Shown in pieces: positions 33,918-42,030 of a stretch of DNA of 64,000 bases. The notes under the pieces are model-generated. The model did no database searches. It saw nothing but the letters and a program-made list of their open reading frames with translations, and was not told the origin of the DNA. The position numbers and the translations under genes were made by a program. This stretch comes from an uncultured Agromyces sp. (GTDB taxonomy: Bacteria > Actinomycetota > Actinomycetes > Actinomycetales > Microbacteriaceae), in the NCBI GenBank assembly GCA_913053875.1, contig CAJXGN010000010.1, positions 38,502 through 102,501 of the forward strand. Direction: 5' to 3'. Position 1 is the stretch's first letter; every line of letters begins with the position of its first letter.

Positions 33918-35786
33918 ATGAGCGAACCGATCGAGCTCAGCACGGCCCCCGCGCGCCCGACGCGCAGGATGCGGCTCGGCCGGTCGCGCCGCCCGCGGTT
34001 CAGCGGGGGCTCGACCGAGCGCACCGCCGCCGGCCTGCTGCTGCTCGCGACGCTCGCGGCGATCCTCTGGGCGAACTCGCCGTGGAGCGCCACCTACGAC
34101 GAGTTCTGGTCGACCGAGATCGAACTGGCGGTGGGGTCGTTCGAAGCGCACATCAGCCTGCGGCACCTCGTGAACGACGGCATCATGACACTGTTCTTCT
34201 TCGCCATCGGCCTCGAGGTCAAGCGCGAGATCACCATCGGCGAGCTCACCGACCGTTCTCGGGCCATGGTGCCCGTGATCGCAGCGATCGCGGGCCTCGT
34301 CGTGCCCGCGCTGCTCTTCCTCGCGGTGGCCGGCACCACCGAGCAGGCGCACGCATGGGGCGTCGTCATCTCCACCGACACCGCGTTCCTCGTCGGGGCA
34401 CTCGCGGTCATCGGCCCGAAGTTCCCGGCGCGCCTGCGCATCTTCCTCCTCACGCTCGCCGTCGTCGACGATGTCGGCGCGCTCGGTGCGATCGCGATCT
34501 TCTACAGCGACGACATCCAGCTCTGGCCGCTGCTGCTGTCGATCGCGTTCCTCGCGGCCATCTTCTTCGTGCGCTACCTGCCGGTCGGGCGCGGCCCGGC
34601 GTACGCGGTGCTCTCGATCGCGGCCTGGGTCGCGATGTACGCCTCGGGGGTGCATCCGACCCTCGCCGGCGTCGCGGTCGCGCTCATGATCCCGGTGTTC
34701 CCGCCGCGGCGGCGCGACGTCGAGCGCGCGATGGAGCTGACGACCGCGTTCCGCCAGTCCCCGAGCTCGGAGTACGCAGCGGCAGCGACCCGCGGGCTGC
34801 GCGCCTCGATCTCCGAGAACGAGCGGATGCAGACCACGTTCTCGCCGTACGTCACCTACATCGTGCTCCCGCTCTTCGCCCTCGCGAACGCCGGCGTGCG
34901 CCTCGACGCCGAGACGGTCGGCGCGGCGCTGGGGTCGCTGTTGTTCTGGGGCATCGTCGCGGGACTCGTGGTCGGCAAGTTCGTGGGCATCACGGCGACG
35001 ACCGCGATCGTGCGCGCGAGCGGGCTCGGCACGCTCGCGCCCGGCCTGACGCTCGCTCGCGTCGCCGGCGGCGCCGCCCTGTCGGGCATCGGCTTCACGA
35101 TCTCGCTGTTCATCGTCGACGTGGCGATCGACGACCCGCTCGCACAGGCGGAGGCGAGGTTCGGCGTGCTCGTGGCATCCGCCCTCGCCTTCGGACTCGC
35201 GTGGTGCGTGTTCCGGGTGAGCGACAAGCTCCAGCCGCCGGTGCCCGTCGGCGGCACGTTGGCCAGGCCGGTCGACCCCGAGCGCGACCACATCCGCGGC
35301 CCGGTCGACGCACCCCTCACGCTGGTCGAGTACGGCGACTTCGAATGCCCCTTCTGCAGCCGTGCGACGGGGTCGATCGACCACGTGCGCTCGGTGCTCG
35401 GCGACGAGCTGCGCTACGTGTGGCGCCACCTGCCGCTCACCGAGGTGCACGACCACGCGGTCGACGCGGCGCGCGCCGCCGAGGCGGCCGCCAAGCAGGG
35501 CGCGTTCTTCGAGATGGGCCAACTGCTGTTCGCCAACCAGAACCAACTCGAGGTCGACGACCTCTGCGCCTACGCCGACCAGCTCGGGCTCGACGCGGAG
35601 CGGTTCCTCGACGATCTCAACTCGACCGAGGTCGCGAACCGCGTCACCGACGACGCGCTCGACGCCGAGGTGATGGACCTGCACTCGACCCCCACGTTCT
35701 TCATCGGCGAGCAGCGGCACAAGGGCCACTACGACGCCGCCACGCTCGTCGAGGCGCTCCGTGCGTCCCGCGACCGCTCCGCCTGA
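33918..35786 (+). CDS. nhaA: NhaA Na+/H+ antiporter fused to a DsbA-like thioredoxin domain
   Basis: This 622-residue protein has an NhaA domain (about 30-440) with about 12 membrane helices, the ion-binding pair D184-D185 in AVVDDVGALG and the IGLEVKRE loop. A DsbA/thioredoxin domain (about 450-620) follows, with the redox motif C477-P-F-C480 and the cis-Pro segment STPTFFIG. NhaA expels sodium using protons. Fused NhaA-DsbA proteins are known in actinobacteria. The fused domain is homologous to DsbA, but its side of the membrane should be tested. GGAGG lies before the ATG at 33918. Confidence 0.93.
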   Translation: MSEPIELSTAPARPTRRMRLGRSRRPRFSGGSTERTAAGLLLLATLAAILWANSPWSATYDEFWSTEIELAVGSFEAHISLRHLVNDGIMTLFFFAIGLEVKREITIGELTDRSRAMVPVIAAIAGLVVPALLFLAVAGTTEQAHAWGVVISTDTAFLVGALAVIGPKFPARLRIFLLTLAVVDDVGALGAIAIFYSDDIQLWPLLLSIAFLAAIFFVRYLPVGRGPAYAVLSIAAWVAMYASGVHPTLAGVAVALMIPVFPPRRRDVERAMELTTAFRQSPSSEYAAAATRGLRASISENERMQTTFSPYVTYIVLPLFALANAGVRLDAETVGAALGSLLFWGIVAGLVVGKFVGITATTAIVRASGLGTLAPGLTLARVAGGAALSGIGFTISLFIVDVAIDDPLAQAEARFGVLVASALAFGLAWCVFRVSDKLQPPVPVGGTLARPVDPERDHIRGPVDAPLTLVEYGDFECPFCSRATGSIDHVRSVLGDELRYVWRHLPLTEVHDHAVDAARAAEAAAKQGAFFEMGQLLFANQNQLEVDDLCAYADQLGLDAERFLDDLNSTEVANRVTDDALDAEVMDLHSTPTFFIGEQRHKGHYDAATLVEALRASRDRSA

Positions 35787-35811
35787 CCCGGCCGGGCCCA
35801 GAGCCGCAGAA

Positions 35812-35832
35812 ACAGGTACTGGCAGTGCCTGT
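35812..35832. promoter_or_regulatory. 21-bp near-perfect palindrome upstream of the DUF2255 gene
   Basis: ACAGGTACTG (35812-35821) and CAGTGCCTGT (35823-35832) are complements with one mismatch around a central G. It lies 78 bp before the DUF2255 start. The TetR-type gene two positions downstream is a plausible binder. Confidence 0.45.
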
Positions 35833-35889
35833 CCCGCTCCGGCGCGATGCAGCAGAGTGGAGGTGACGTCCATGACGAGAGGAAGCACC

Positions 35890-36258
35890 ATGCCCACGTG
35901 GACCCCCGAGGAACTCGACTCGCTCGGCAGCACCCGCGAGATCCGCGTCGCCGGCCGCCGGGACGACGGCTCGCTCCGCCCGCTCACGATCGTCTGGGCC
36001 GTCGTGGTCGACGGCGCCGTCTACGTGCGCTCCTACAAGGGCGCCGACGGCAAGTGGTACCAGGGCGTGCTGCGCGGCCTGACCGGCGCGATCAGCTGGA
36101 GCGGGCAGCAGCGCGACGTCGCCTATCACCCGGACGACGCCCACGACGACGCGATCGACGAGGCGTTCTTCGCCAAGTACGGCGACACCGGCTCCACCCG
36201 CGCGATGGTCGCTCCCGGTGCCGTCGCGACCACCCTGCGGGTCGAGCCCGCCGCCTGA
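35890..36258 (+). CDS. DUF2255-family protein
   Basis: This 122-residue protein has the DUF2255 pattern: PTWTPEELDSLGSTREIRVA, LTIVWAVVVDGAVYVRSYKG and YQGVLRGLTGAISWSGQ. The fold is expected to be a small split beta-barrel like flavin-binding proteins, but its function is not known. Two in-frame ATGs, 35872 and 35890, both have good Shine-Dalgarno sequences (GGAGGTGA and GAGAGGAA); the second matches the family start better. It lies 44 bp before the TetR gene and is probably co-transcribed. Confidence 0.85.
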   Translation: MPTWTPEELDSLGSTREIRVAGRRDDGSLRPLTIVWAVVVDGAVYVRSYKGADGKWYQGVLRGLTGAISWSGQQRDVAYHPDDAHDDAIDEAFFAKYGDTGSTRAMVAPGAVATTLRVEPAA

Positions 36259-36302
36259 CCGGCCCCGGTACGCTCGTCAGCGACGGGGCAGGAGACACGG
36301 GC

Positions 36303-36914
36303 ATGATGGAGCAGGTCGCCGCGGCGAGCCGCAAGCGCGGGCCGTACGCGAAGACGAAGGCGACGCGCGCCGCGATCCTCGACGCCGCGCTCGACGTGTT
36401 CGCGCGCGGCGGCTACCGTGCCGGATCGATTCGCGACATCGCGACGGCGGTCGGCATGAGCGAGGCGGGCCTGCTGCACCACTTCCCCACCAAGTCCGCC
36501 CTGCTCGAGGCGGTGCTCGAGCACCGCGACGAGCGGTCGCGCGAGGTGCTGGGCGACGACGCCGAGCCGCTCGCCACGCTCGCGGGCCTCGTCGAGCTCG
36601 CGCGCTACAACGCCTCGGTGCCCGGCGTGGTCGCCCTGTACTGCACGCTCTCAGCGGAGGCGACGGCCCCGGAGCATCCGGCCCACGAGTACTTCGTCCG
36701 GCGCTACACCGAGACCGTCGGCATACTCGAGCGGGCATTCGACGGATGCCGCGAGCAGGGCCGGCTCCGCGAGGGCACGTCTGCAGCGTCGGCCGCCCGG
36801 CAGGCGGTCGCCGTCATGGACGGCCTGCAGGTGCAGTGGCTGCTCGACCCCGAGGGCGTCGACATGGCCGCCGAGCTCGACCGGTTCCTGCGCGAGGTCG
36901 TCGAATTCGACTGA
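36303..36914 (+). CDS. TetR-family regulator (paralogue of the one at 39364)
   Basis: This 203-residue TetR protein has a basic N-terminus (KRGPYAKTKATR), a helix-turn-helix (IATAVGMSEAGLLHHFPTKSALL) and a C-terminal ligand domain with YNASVPGVVALY and DGLQVQWLLDPEGVDMA. These features are shared, nearly word for word, with the TetR gene on the other side of the beta-glucosidase. It converges with the glucosidase. ATG 36303 or 36306 could be the start. Confidence 0.88.
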   Translation: MMEQVAAASRKRGPYAKTKATRAAILDAALDVFARGGYRAGSIRDIATAVGMSEAGLLHHFPTKSALLEAVLEHRDERSREVLGDDAEPLATLAGLVELARYNASVPGVVALYCTLSAEATAPEHPAHEYFVRRYTETVGILERAFDGCREQGRLREGTSAASAARQAVAVMDGLQVQWLLDPEGVDMAAELDRFLREVVEFD

Positions 36915-36919
36915 ACGAG

Positions 36920-36957
36920 TCGAGGCGGGCCGCCCGCGAGGGAGCGACCCGCCTCGA
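36920..36957. terminator. 10-bp hairpin between TetR and GH3 stops
   Basis: TCGAGGCGGG (36920-36929) and CCCGCCTCGA (36948-36957) are exact complements with an 18-nt loop, between convergent genes. It is a likely bidirectional terminator without a T-tract. Confidence 0.55.
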
Positions 36958-36972
36958 GCAGGCGAGCGGATG

Positions 36973-39219
36973 CTACGCCCCGGCGTTGGCCGCCTGGAGC
37001 AGCTGCTCCACGTCGTCGCGGCCCATCGGCGAGCCCGGGAAGGTCGAGAGGCGGCCGATCGGGAACGAGGCGAGCATCTTGAACATCGCCGGGTCGGCCA
37101 TGAACGACCCCTCGCCACCCATCGCCTGCCGCACGATCGGGCCGGCGACCGGGTGCTCGACGAGCTCGCCGATCGACGAGTCCATCGTGAGGGGCACCTG
37201 CACCTCGTCGCCCTCGACCTCGACCGAGACGACCTCGCGCAGGTCGCGGCTCGACGCGCCGATCGACAGCTCGTAGGCGCCGCCCTCGACGACCCAGGCG
37301 TCGGCGCGCGTGTCCCAGTAGGCCAGGTCGTCGCGGCGCACGTGCACCTCGGCGACGCGCGACTCGCCCGCGGGCACGAACACCTTCGCGAAGCCCTTGA
37401 GCTCGCGCGGGGCGCGCACCACGCCGGAGCCCGGCAGCGCCGAGTAGACCTGCACGACCTCGGCGCCGTCGCGGTCGCCGGTGTTGGTCACGCTCACGCG
37501 CACGACGATGCCGTCGGCGGTCGCCTCGGCCGAGGCGTCCGAGTACCCGAAGGTCGTGTACGAGAGACCGTGGCCGAACGGGAAGGCCACGTCGATCGCG
37601 CGCGCGTCGTACCAGCGGTAGCCGACGAACAGGCCCTCGCCGTAGCGCACGTGCGAGTGCTCGCCGGGGAAGTCGAGGAACGCGGGGCTGTCCTCGAGGC
37701 GGTTCGGGATGCTCTCGGCCAGTCTGCCCGAGGGGTTGACCCGGCCGTAGAGCACGTCGGCGACGGCGCCGCCGCCGGCCTGGCCGAGCAGCCAGCCCTC
37801 GAGGATCGCGGACACCCGGTCGGCGAACGGGAGGCGAACGACGCCGCCGTTGGAGAGCACGACGACCGTGTTCGGGTTGGCGGCGACGACGCGCTCGGCC
37901 AGCTCGAGCTGCGGGGCGGGCAGCTCGATGTCGTCGCGGTCGAAGCCCTCCGACTCGAGCTCGGCGGGCACGCCGAGGAAGAGCAGCACGGTGCCGGTGG
38001 CGGACGCGGCGGCCACCGCCTCGTCGGCGAGCGCGGCGTCGGCCGTGCCGTCGAGCGCGTAGCCGGCCGCGAACGGCACGTCGTCGCCGGCGATCGCGCG
38101 GATCTCGGTGAGCGCGTCGTCGAGCTTCGTGGGGTTGATGAGCGACGAGCCGGCGCCCTGGTAGCGCGGGGTGCGGGCGAGCTCGCCGACGACGGCGACG
38201 GATGCCCCGGGGTCGAGCGGCAGCGCGCCGCCCTCGTTGCGCAGCAGCACGATGCTCGCGGCCGCGACCTCGCGGGCGAGCGCGTGGTGGGCAGCGGCGT
38301 CGTACGAGGCATCCGGCCGGGCCCCTGCGACGACCTTGCGCACGAGGTCGAGGTTGCGCTGCGCGGCAAGGTCGAGGGCCGACTCGTCGAGGTCGCCCGA
38401 GCGCACGGCGTCGACCAGCTGCGCATCGGTGCGGCCGCCGCTCGCCGGCATCTCGAGGTCGAGGCCGGCGACCAGGCCCGTGACGCGCTCGTTCACCGCG
38501 CCCCAGTCGGAGACGACGAGGCCCTCGAAGCCCCACTCGTCGCGGAGCACCGTCGTGAGCAGCCACGGGTCCTCGGAGGTGTAGACGCCGTTGAGGCGGT
38601 TGTACGAGCACATGACGGTCCACGGCTGGGCGTCCTGCACGACGCGCTGGAAGCCGCGGAGGTAGATCTCGCGCAGCGGGCGCGGGTCGATGTCTGCCGA
38701 GACCCGCATGCGGTCGGCCTCCTGGTTGTTCGCGGCGAAGTGCTTCAGCGACGCGCCGACGCCCTGCGACTGGAGTCCGCGCACGAGGGCCGCGCCCATG
38801 ACGCCGGAGACGATGGGGTCCTCGGAGAGGTACTCGAAGTTGCGACCGCACAGCGGCGAGCGCTTGATGTTGATGCCCGGGCCGAGCAGCACGCCGACGT
38901 CCTCGGCGAGCGACTCCTGGCCGAGTGCCACGCCCACGCGCTCGAGCAGCTCGGGGTCGAACGACGAGCCGAGGGCGACCGCGGGCGGGAAGCACGTGGC
39001 GGGCACGCTGTCGCCGATGCCGAGGTGGTCGGCGCCGGCGCGCTGCTTGCGCACGCCGTGCGGGCCGTCGGTCAGCATGATCGACGGGATGCCGACCCGG
39101 TCGATCGCCTTCGTCGTCCAGAAGCTCGCGCCGCTCGTGAGCGACGCCTTCTCCTCGAGGGTGAGGTCTGCGACGGTCGCGCCGCCGTTCGCCGCGGCCG
39201 GGGTCAGCGTGTCGGTCAT
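36973..39219 (-). CDS. GH3 beta-glucosidase
   Basis: This 748-residue glycoside hydrolase family 3 enzyme has a TIM barrel with the nucleophile D238 in GLVVSDWGA and substrate residues K159-H160 in LKHFAANN. An alpha/beta sandwich domain follows, then a fibronectin-III-like domain (about 555-640) and a C-terminal tail of about 80 residues. No signal peptide is seen, so it works on imported glucosides or oligosaccharides, releasing terminal beta-linked sugar. Of two adjacent ATGs, the second (39219) is better spaced from AAGGAG. Its promoter overlaps a TetR-type operator. Confidence 0.93.
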   Translation of the reverse strand: MTDTLTPAAANGGATVADLTLEEKASLTSGASFWTTKAIDRVGIPSIMLTDGPHGVRKQRAGADHLGIGDSVPATCFPPAVALGSSFDPELLERVGVALGQESLAEDVGVLLGPGINIKRSPLCGRNFEYLSEDPIVSGVMGAALVRGLQSQGVGASLKHFAANNQEADRMRVSADIDPRPLREIYLRGFQRVVQDAQPWTVMCSYNRLNGVYTSEDPWLLTTVLRDEWGFEGLVVSDWGAVNERVTGLVAGLDLEMPASGGRTDAQLVDAVRSGDLDESALDLAAQRNLDLVRKVVAGARPDASYDAAAHHALAREVAAASIVLLRNEGGALPLDPGASVAVVGELARTPRYQGAGSSLINPTKLDDALTEIRAIAGDDVPFAAGYALDGTADAALADEAVAAASATGTVLLFLGVPAELESEGFDRDDIELPAPQLELAERVVAANPNTVVVLSNGGVVRLPFADRVSAILEGWLLGQAGGGAVADVLYGRVNPSGRLAESIPNRLEDSPAFLDFPGEHSHVRYGEGLFVGYRWYDARAIDVAFPFGHGLSYTTFGYSDASAEATADGIVVRVSVTNTGDRDGAEVVQVYSALPGSGVVRAPRELKGFAKVFVPAGESRVAEVHVRRDDLAYWDTRADAWVVEGGAYELSIGASSRDLREVVSVEVEGDEVQVPLTMDSSIGELVEHPVAGPIVRQAMGGEGSFMADPAMFKMLASFPIGRLSTFPGSPMGRDDVEQLLQAANAGA

Positions 39220-39282
39220 CATGCTCCTTCGTCCTGAGAACCGGGTCGCGGGACGCGGAGGACGCGGCGACGCGGTACCAAA

Positions 39283-39313
39283 ACCATAGAAGACTTGGAT
39301 TTGATTTACAAGT
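39283..39313 (-). promoter_or_regulatory. beta-glucosidase promoter and TetR-type operator
   Basis: On the minus strand, -35 TTGTAA (39306-39311) and -10 TATGGT (39283-39288) are 17 bp apart. ACTTG (39293-39297) and CAAGT (39309-39313) form an inverted repeat across it in a locally AT-rich stretch. The divergent TetR gene starts 51 bp beyond, so the regulator likely represses the glucosidase. Confidence 0.5.
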
Positions 39314-39363
39314 GATCGCTCGGTTTTCACGGGATGCGCGTCCGCCCCGCTACGATCAGGCGC

Positions 39364-39963
39364 ATGGCACGCAGGGGCTCGTACGCGAAGGGCATCGCGA
39401 AGCGCGAGGAGATCCTCTCCACCGCGCTCGACGTGATCGCGCGCAACGGCTACCGCGGAGCATCCGTCAAGGAGCTCGCCGACGCCGTCGGGCTCAGCCA
39501 AGCGGGCCTGCTGCACTACTTCGGCACCAAGGAGGACCTCTTCGTCGAGGTGCTCCGCACCCGCGACCAGCGCGACGAGGCGGCGGCCGAGCCCTACCGC
39601 GGCGAACCGCTCACGGGCTTCGTCGACGTCGTGCGCGGCAACGCGTCGGTACCCGGGCTCGTGCAGCTCTACGCGCAGCTCTCGATCGAGGCGGCCGACC
39701 CGTCGCACCCCGCCCACGACTACTTCGTCGAGCGGTACCGCCTGTTCCGCGCGACGATGGCCGAGCTGCTCCGCGCCCGCCGCGACGCGGGCGAGTTGCC
39801 CGCCGACCTCGACGCCGACCGCGCCGCCGCGCTGCTCGCGGCCGCCGCCGACGGCCTCCAGGTGCAGTGGCTGCTCGAGCCCGAGCTCGACATGGCCGCG
39901 CACCTCGAGTACCTGGTCGGGCTGCTCGCCACCCCCGGACCGGGGTCGCGCGCCGCCGGGTAG
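39364..39963 (+). CDS. TetR-family regulator of the beta-glucosidase
   Basis: This 199-residue TetR protein starts RRGSYAKGIAKREEIL, has the helix-turn-helix LADAVGLSQAGLLHYFGTKEDLF and shares the C-terminal signature (GNASVPGLVQLY, SHPAHDYFVERY, DGLQVQWLLEPELDMAAHL) with the TetR at 36303. It diverges from the GH3 gene across a 144-bp region with the inverted repeat at 39293-39313. Glucosides or glucose-containing disaccharides are plausible ligands. Confidence 0.88.
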   Translation: MARRGSYAKGIAKREEILSTALDVIARNGYRGASVKELADAVGLSQAGLLHYFGTKEDLFVEVLRTRDQRDEAAAEPYRGEPLTGFVDVVRGNASVPGLVQLYAQLSIEAADPSHPAHDYFVERYRLFRATMAELLRARRDAGELPADLDADRAAALLAAAADGLQVQWLLEPELDMAAHLEYLVGLLATPGPGSRAAG

Positions 39964-40003
39964 GGTCTGCCGCACGGGCGCACCCCTGTGCCATGCTGGC
40001 GAC

Positions 40004-41248
40004 ATGATCCGAGGGGAACGGACCGGGGACCAGCAGCACGCCACCCGCATGGCCGATCCGGACGAGCGCACGCGCAACCTCGCACTCGTCGTGGGGCGCC
40101 TCGCGGCCGACGGGCCGTCGTCGCGCACCGAGCTCGCACGCGAGACGGGCATCGCCAAGGGGTCGATCCGCACGCTCACGACCACGCTCATCGACGCCGG
40201 GGTCGTGCGCGAGGCCACCGTCGGCGGCGACGGCTCCGGCAGGCCCCGGACGGTACTGCGGCTCGCGACCGACGACCTCGCCATCGTCACCGCGCGCATC
40301 GACGCCGACACGGCGGTCGCGGTGCTGCACGGCATCTCCGGCGACGAGCTCGCGCGCTTCACCGCTCGCCACGGCGGCCCGCTCGAAGACCCGGATCGGG
40401 TGCTCGACGTGCTGGCACCCGTGCTCGACGCGGCGATCGGCGGCGCCGACAGCCGCGACCGACGCGTGGGCGCGGTCTCCGTGGTGGTGCCCGGCGTCGT
40501 CGGCGGCGCACCCGCGGTCGTGCGCGTCGACCACGAGCTCGGGTGGCGCGACGTCGACGTGTTCGGCGGGCTGCGCGAGCGCCTGCCCCGGCTGGGCGAG
40601 CTCGAGCCCACGCTGCCGAACGGCCTGGCGCTGATCGGCGAGGGCGCAGCCGCGGCACGTGCCGAGCGCGACGCGCTCGACGGCCTCGACGACTTCCTCT
40701 ACCTCTCCGGCCACACCGGCCTCGCCGGCGCGATCGTCGCCGGCGGCGTTCCCGCCGCGGGCGCGCACGACTCCGCAGGCTCCTTCGGCCACATCGCGAT
40801 CGACCCGACCGGGGTGCCGTGCCGATGCGGGCAACTCGGATGCCTCGTCACCATCGCCGGCCCCGAGATCGTGCTCGAGCGTGCCGGCCTCACCGAACTC
40901 CGACGCGAGCAGGGGCTCGCCGTCGCGCTCGACGAGCTGCGCGAGCGGATCGCGGCGAACGACCAGCCCGCCGTGTGGTCGTGGAACGACGCCGTGCTCT
41001 GGATCGGCCGGGCGCTGCGCGCCCTCGACGCCGCACTCGACCCCGAGGTGATCGTGATCGGCGGCTACTGGGCCGACCTGGTCGGCGACATCGCCGACGC
41101 GGTCGCCACCGACGGCTTCCTCGCCGCGGACACCGAGCAGGCGCCGCTCGTGGTCGCCGGCGCTGCCGGGCCCGACGCGGCCCTATTCGGCGGCTTCGCC
41201 ACCGCCCGGACGCGGCTGCTCGCCGACCCGCTGCACCTGGCGGTCTGA
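40004..41248 (+). CDS. ROK-family transcriptional regulator
   Basis: This 414-residue protein has a winged helix-turn-helix (about 25-85; SRTELARETGIAKGSIRTLTTTLIDAG) and a ROK domain (about 95-405) with the zinc site GHIAIDPTGVPCRCGQLGC. The catalytic Asp of true ROK sugar kinases is not found: the usual ENDANAAALGE region reads LIGEGAAAARAE. It probably binds but does not phosphorylate sugar. The start at 40004 has a weak ribosome site; 40049 is an alternative. Its 3' end overlaps the convergent mannosyltransferase gene by 66 bp. Confidence 0.85.
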   Translation: MIRGERTGDQQHATRMADPDERTRNLALVVGRLAADGPSSRTELARETGIAKGSIRTLTTTLIDAGVVREATVGGDGSGRPRTVLRLATDDLAIVTARIDADTAVAVLHGISGDELARFTARHGGPLEDPDRVLDVLAPVLDAAIGGADSRDRRVGAVSVVVPGVVGGAPAVVRVDHELGWRDVDVFGGLRERLPRLGELEPTLPNGLALIGEGAAAARAERDALDGLDDFLYLSGHTGLAGAIVAGGVPAAGAHDSAGSFGHIAIDPTGVPCRCGQLGCLVTIAGPEIVLERAGLTELRREQGLAVALDELRERIAANDQPAVWSWNDAVLWIGRALRALDAALDPEVIVIGGYWADLVGDIADAVATDGFLAADTEQAPLVVAGAAGPDAALFGGFATARTRLLADPLHLAV

Positions 41249-42010
41249 CCGACCGGCCGAGCCCGCATCAGTGCGCCGCCTGGTCCACGGCGCGCGGATC
41301 GCCCACCACGTGACGCGGGCCGCCGCCTCGACCGCGATGCCGACGGTCATCTTCGACGCGCCCCGCTCGCGCTCCACGAACCGCACCGGCTCCTCGACGA
41401 CGACGAGTCCGGCCCGGTGCGCGTGCCAGAGCACGTCGACCTGGAACCCGTACCCGCGGGTGTGCACGTCGGCCAGGTCGATGCGCCGCAGCGCGTCGGC
41501 GCGGAAGACGCGGTAGCCCGCGGTCGCGTCGCGCGCGGGGAGGCGCAGCATCAGGTGCGCGTAGGCGCTGCCGAGCCGCGAGATCGCCTGCCGATACGCC
41601 GGCCAGTTCTCCACGGAGCCGCCGTCGACCCAGCGCGACCCCACGACGAGGTCGGGCGTCGGCTGGGAGGCATCCGTCGCCTCGAGCCGTGCCAGCAGTC
41701 GCGGCAGCTCCTCCGGCAGGTGCGACCCGTCGGCGTCCAGCTGCACGATCGGGTTGAAGCGGCGCTCGAGCGCCCAGTCGAACGCGGCGAGGTAGGCGGC
41801 GCCGAGGCCCTGCTTGCCCGTGCGGTGCAGCACGTGCACGGCGTCGTCTCTCGCGGCGAGCTCGTCGGCGAGCTCGCCGGTGCCGTCGGGCGACCCGTCG
41901 TCGACGACGAGCACGGATGCCTCGGGCACCGCGGCACGGACGCGCGCGATGATCGGGCCGATGTTGTCGCGCTCGTCGTACGTGGGGATCACCACGAGCG
42001 GGAGCGTCAT
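41183..42010 (-). CDS. polyprenol monophosphomannose synthase (GT2)
   Basis: This 275-residue soluble GT2 enzyme transfers mannose from GDP-mannose to polyprenyl phosphate, feeding cell-envelope mannosylation. It has VVIPTYDERDNI, the VVDDGSPDGT and QLDADGSH (DxD-type) metal sites, VVGSRWVDGGSV, and RGYGFQVDVLW. No membrane-anchor domain is present, as in actinobacterial Ppm1-type enzymes. The C-terminal 40 residues are Arg/Gly-rich and overlap the end of the ROK gene on the other strand. The ribosome site (GATGACGGG) is weak. It lies 20 bp beyond the POT transporter gene and may be co-transcribed with it. Confidence 0.88.
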   Translation of the reverse strand: MTLPLVVIPTYDERDNIGPIIARVRAAVPEASVLVVDDGSPDGTGELADELAARDDAVHVLHRTGKQGLGAAYLAAFDWALERRFNPIVQLDADGSHLPEELPRLLARLEATDASQPTPDLVVGSRWVDGGSVENWPAYRQAISRLGSAYAHLMLRLPARDATAGYRVFRADALRRIDLADVHTRGYGFQVDVLWHAHRAGLVVVEEPVRFVERERGASKMTVGIAVEAAARVTWWAIRAPWTRRRTDAGSAGRSDRQVQRVGEQPRPGGGEAAE

Positions 42011-42030
42011 CCCGTCATCGTATCCGCGGG

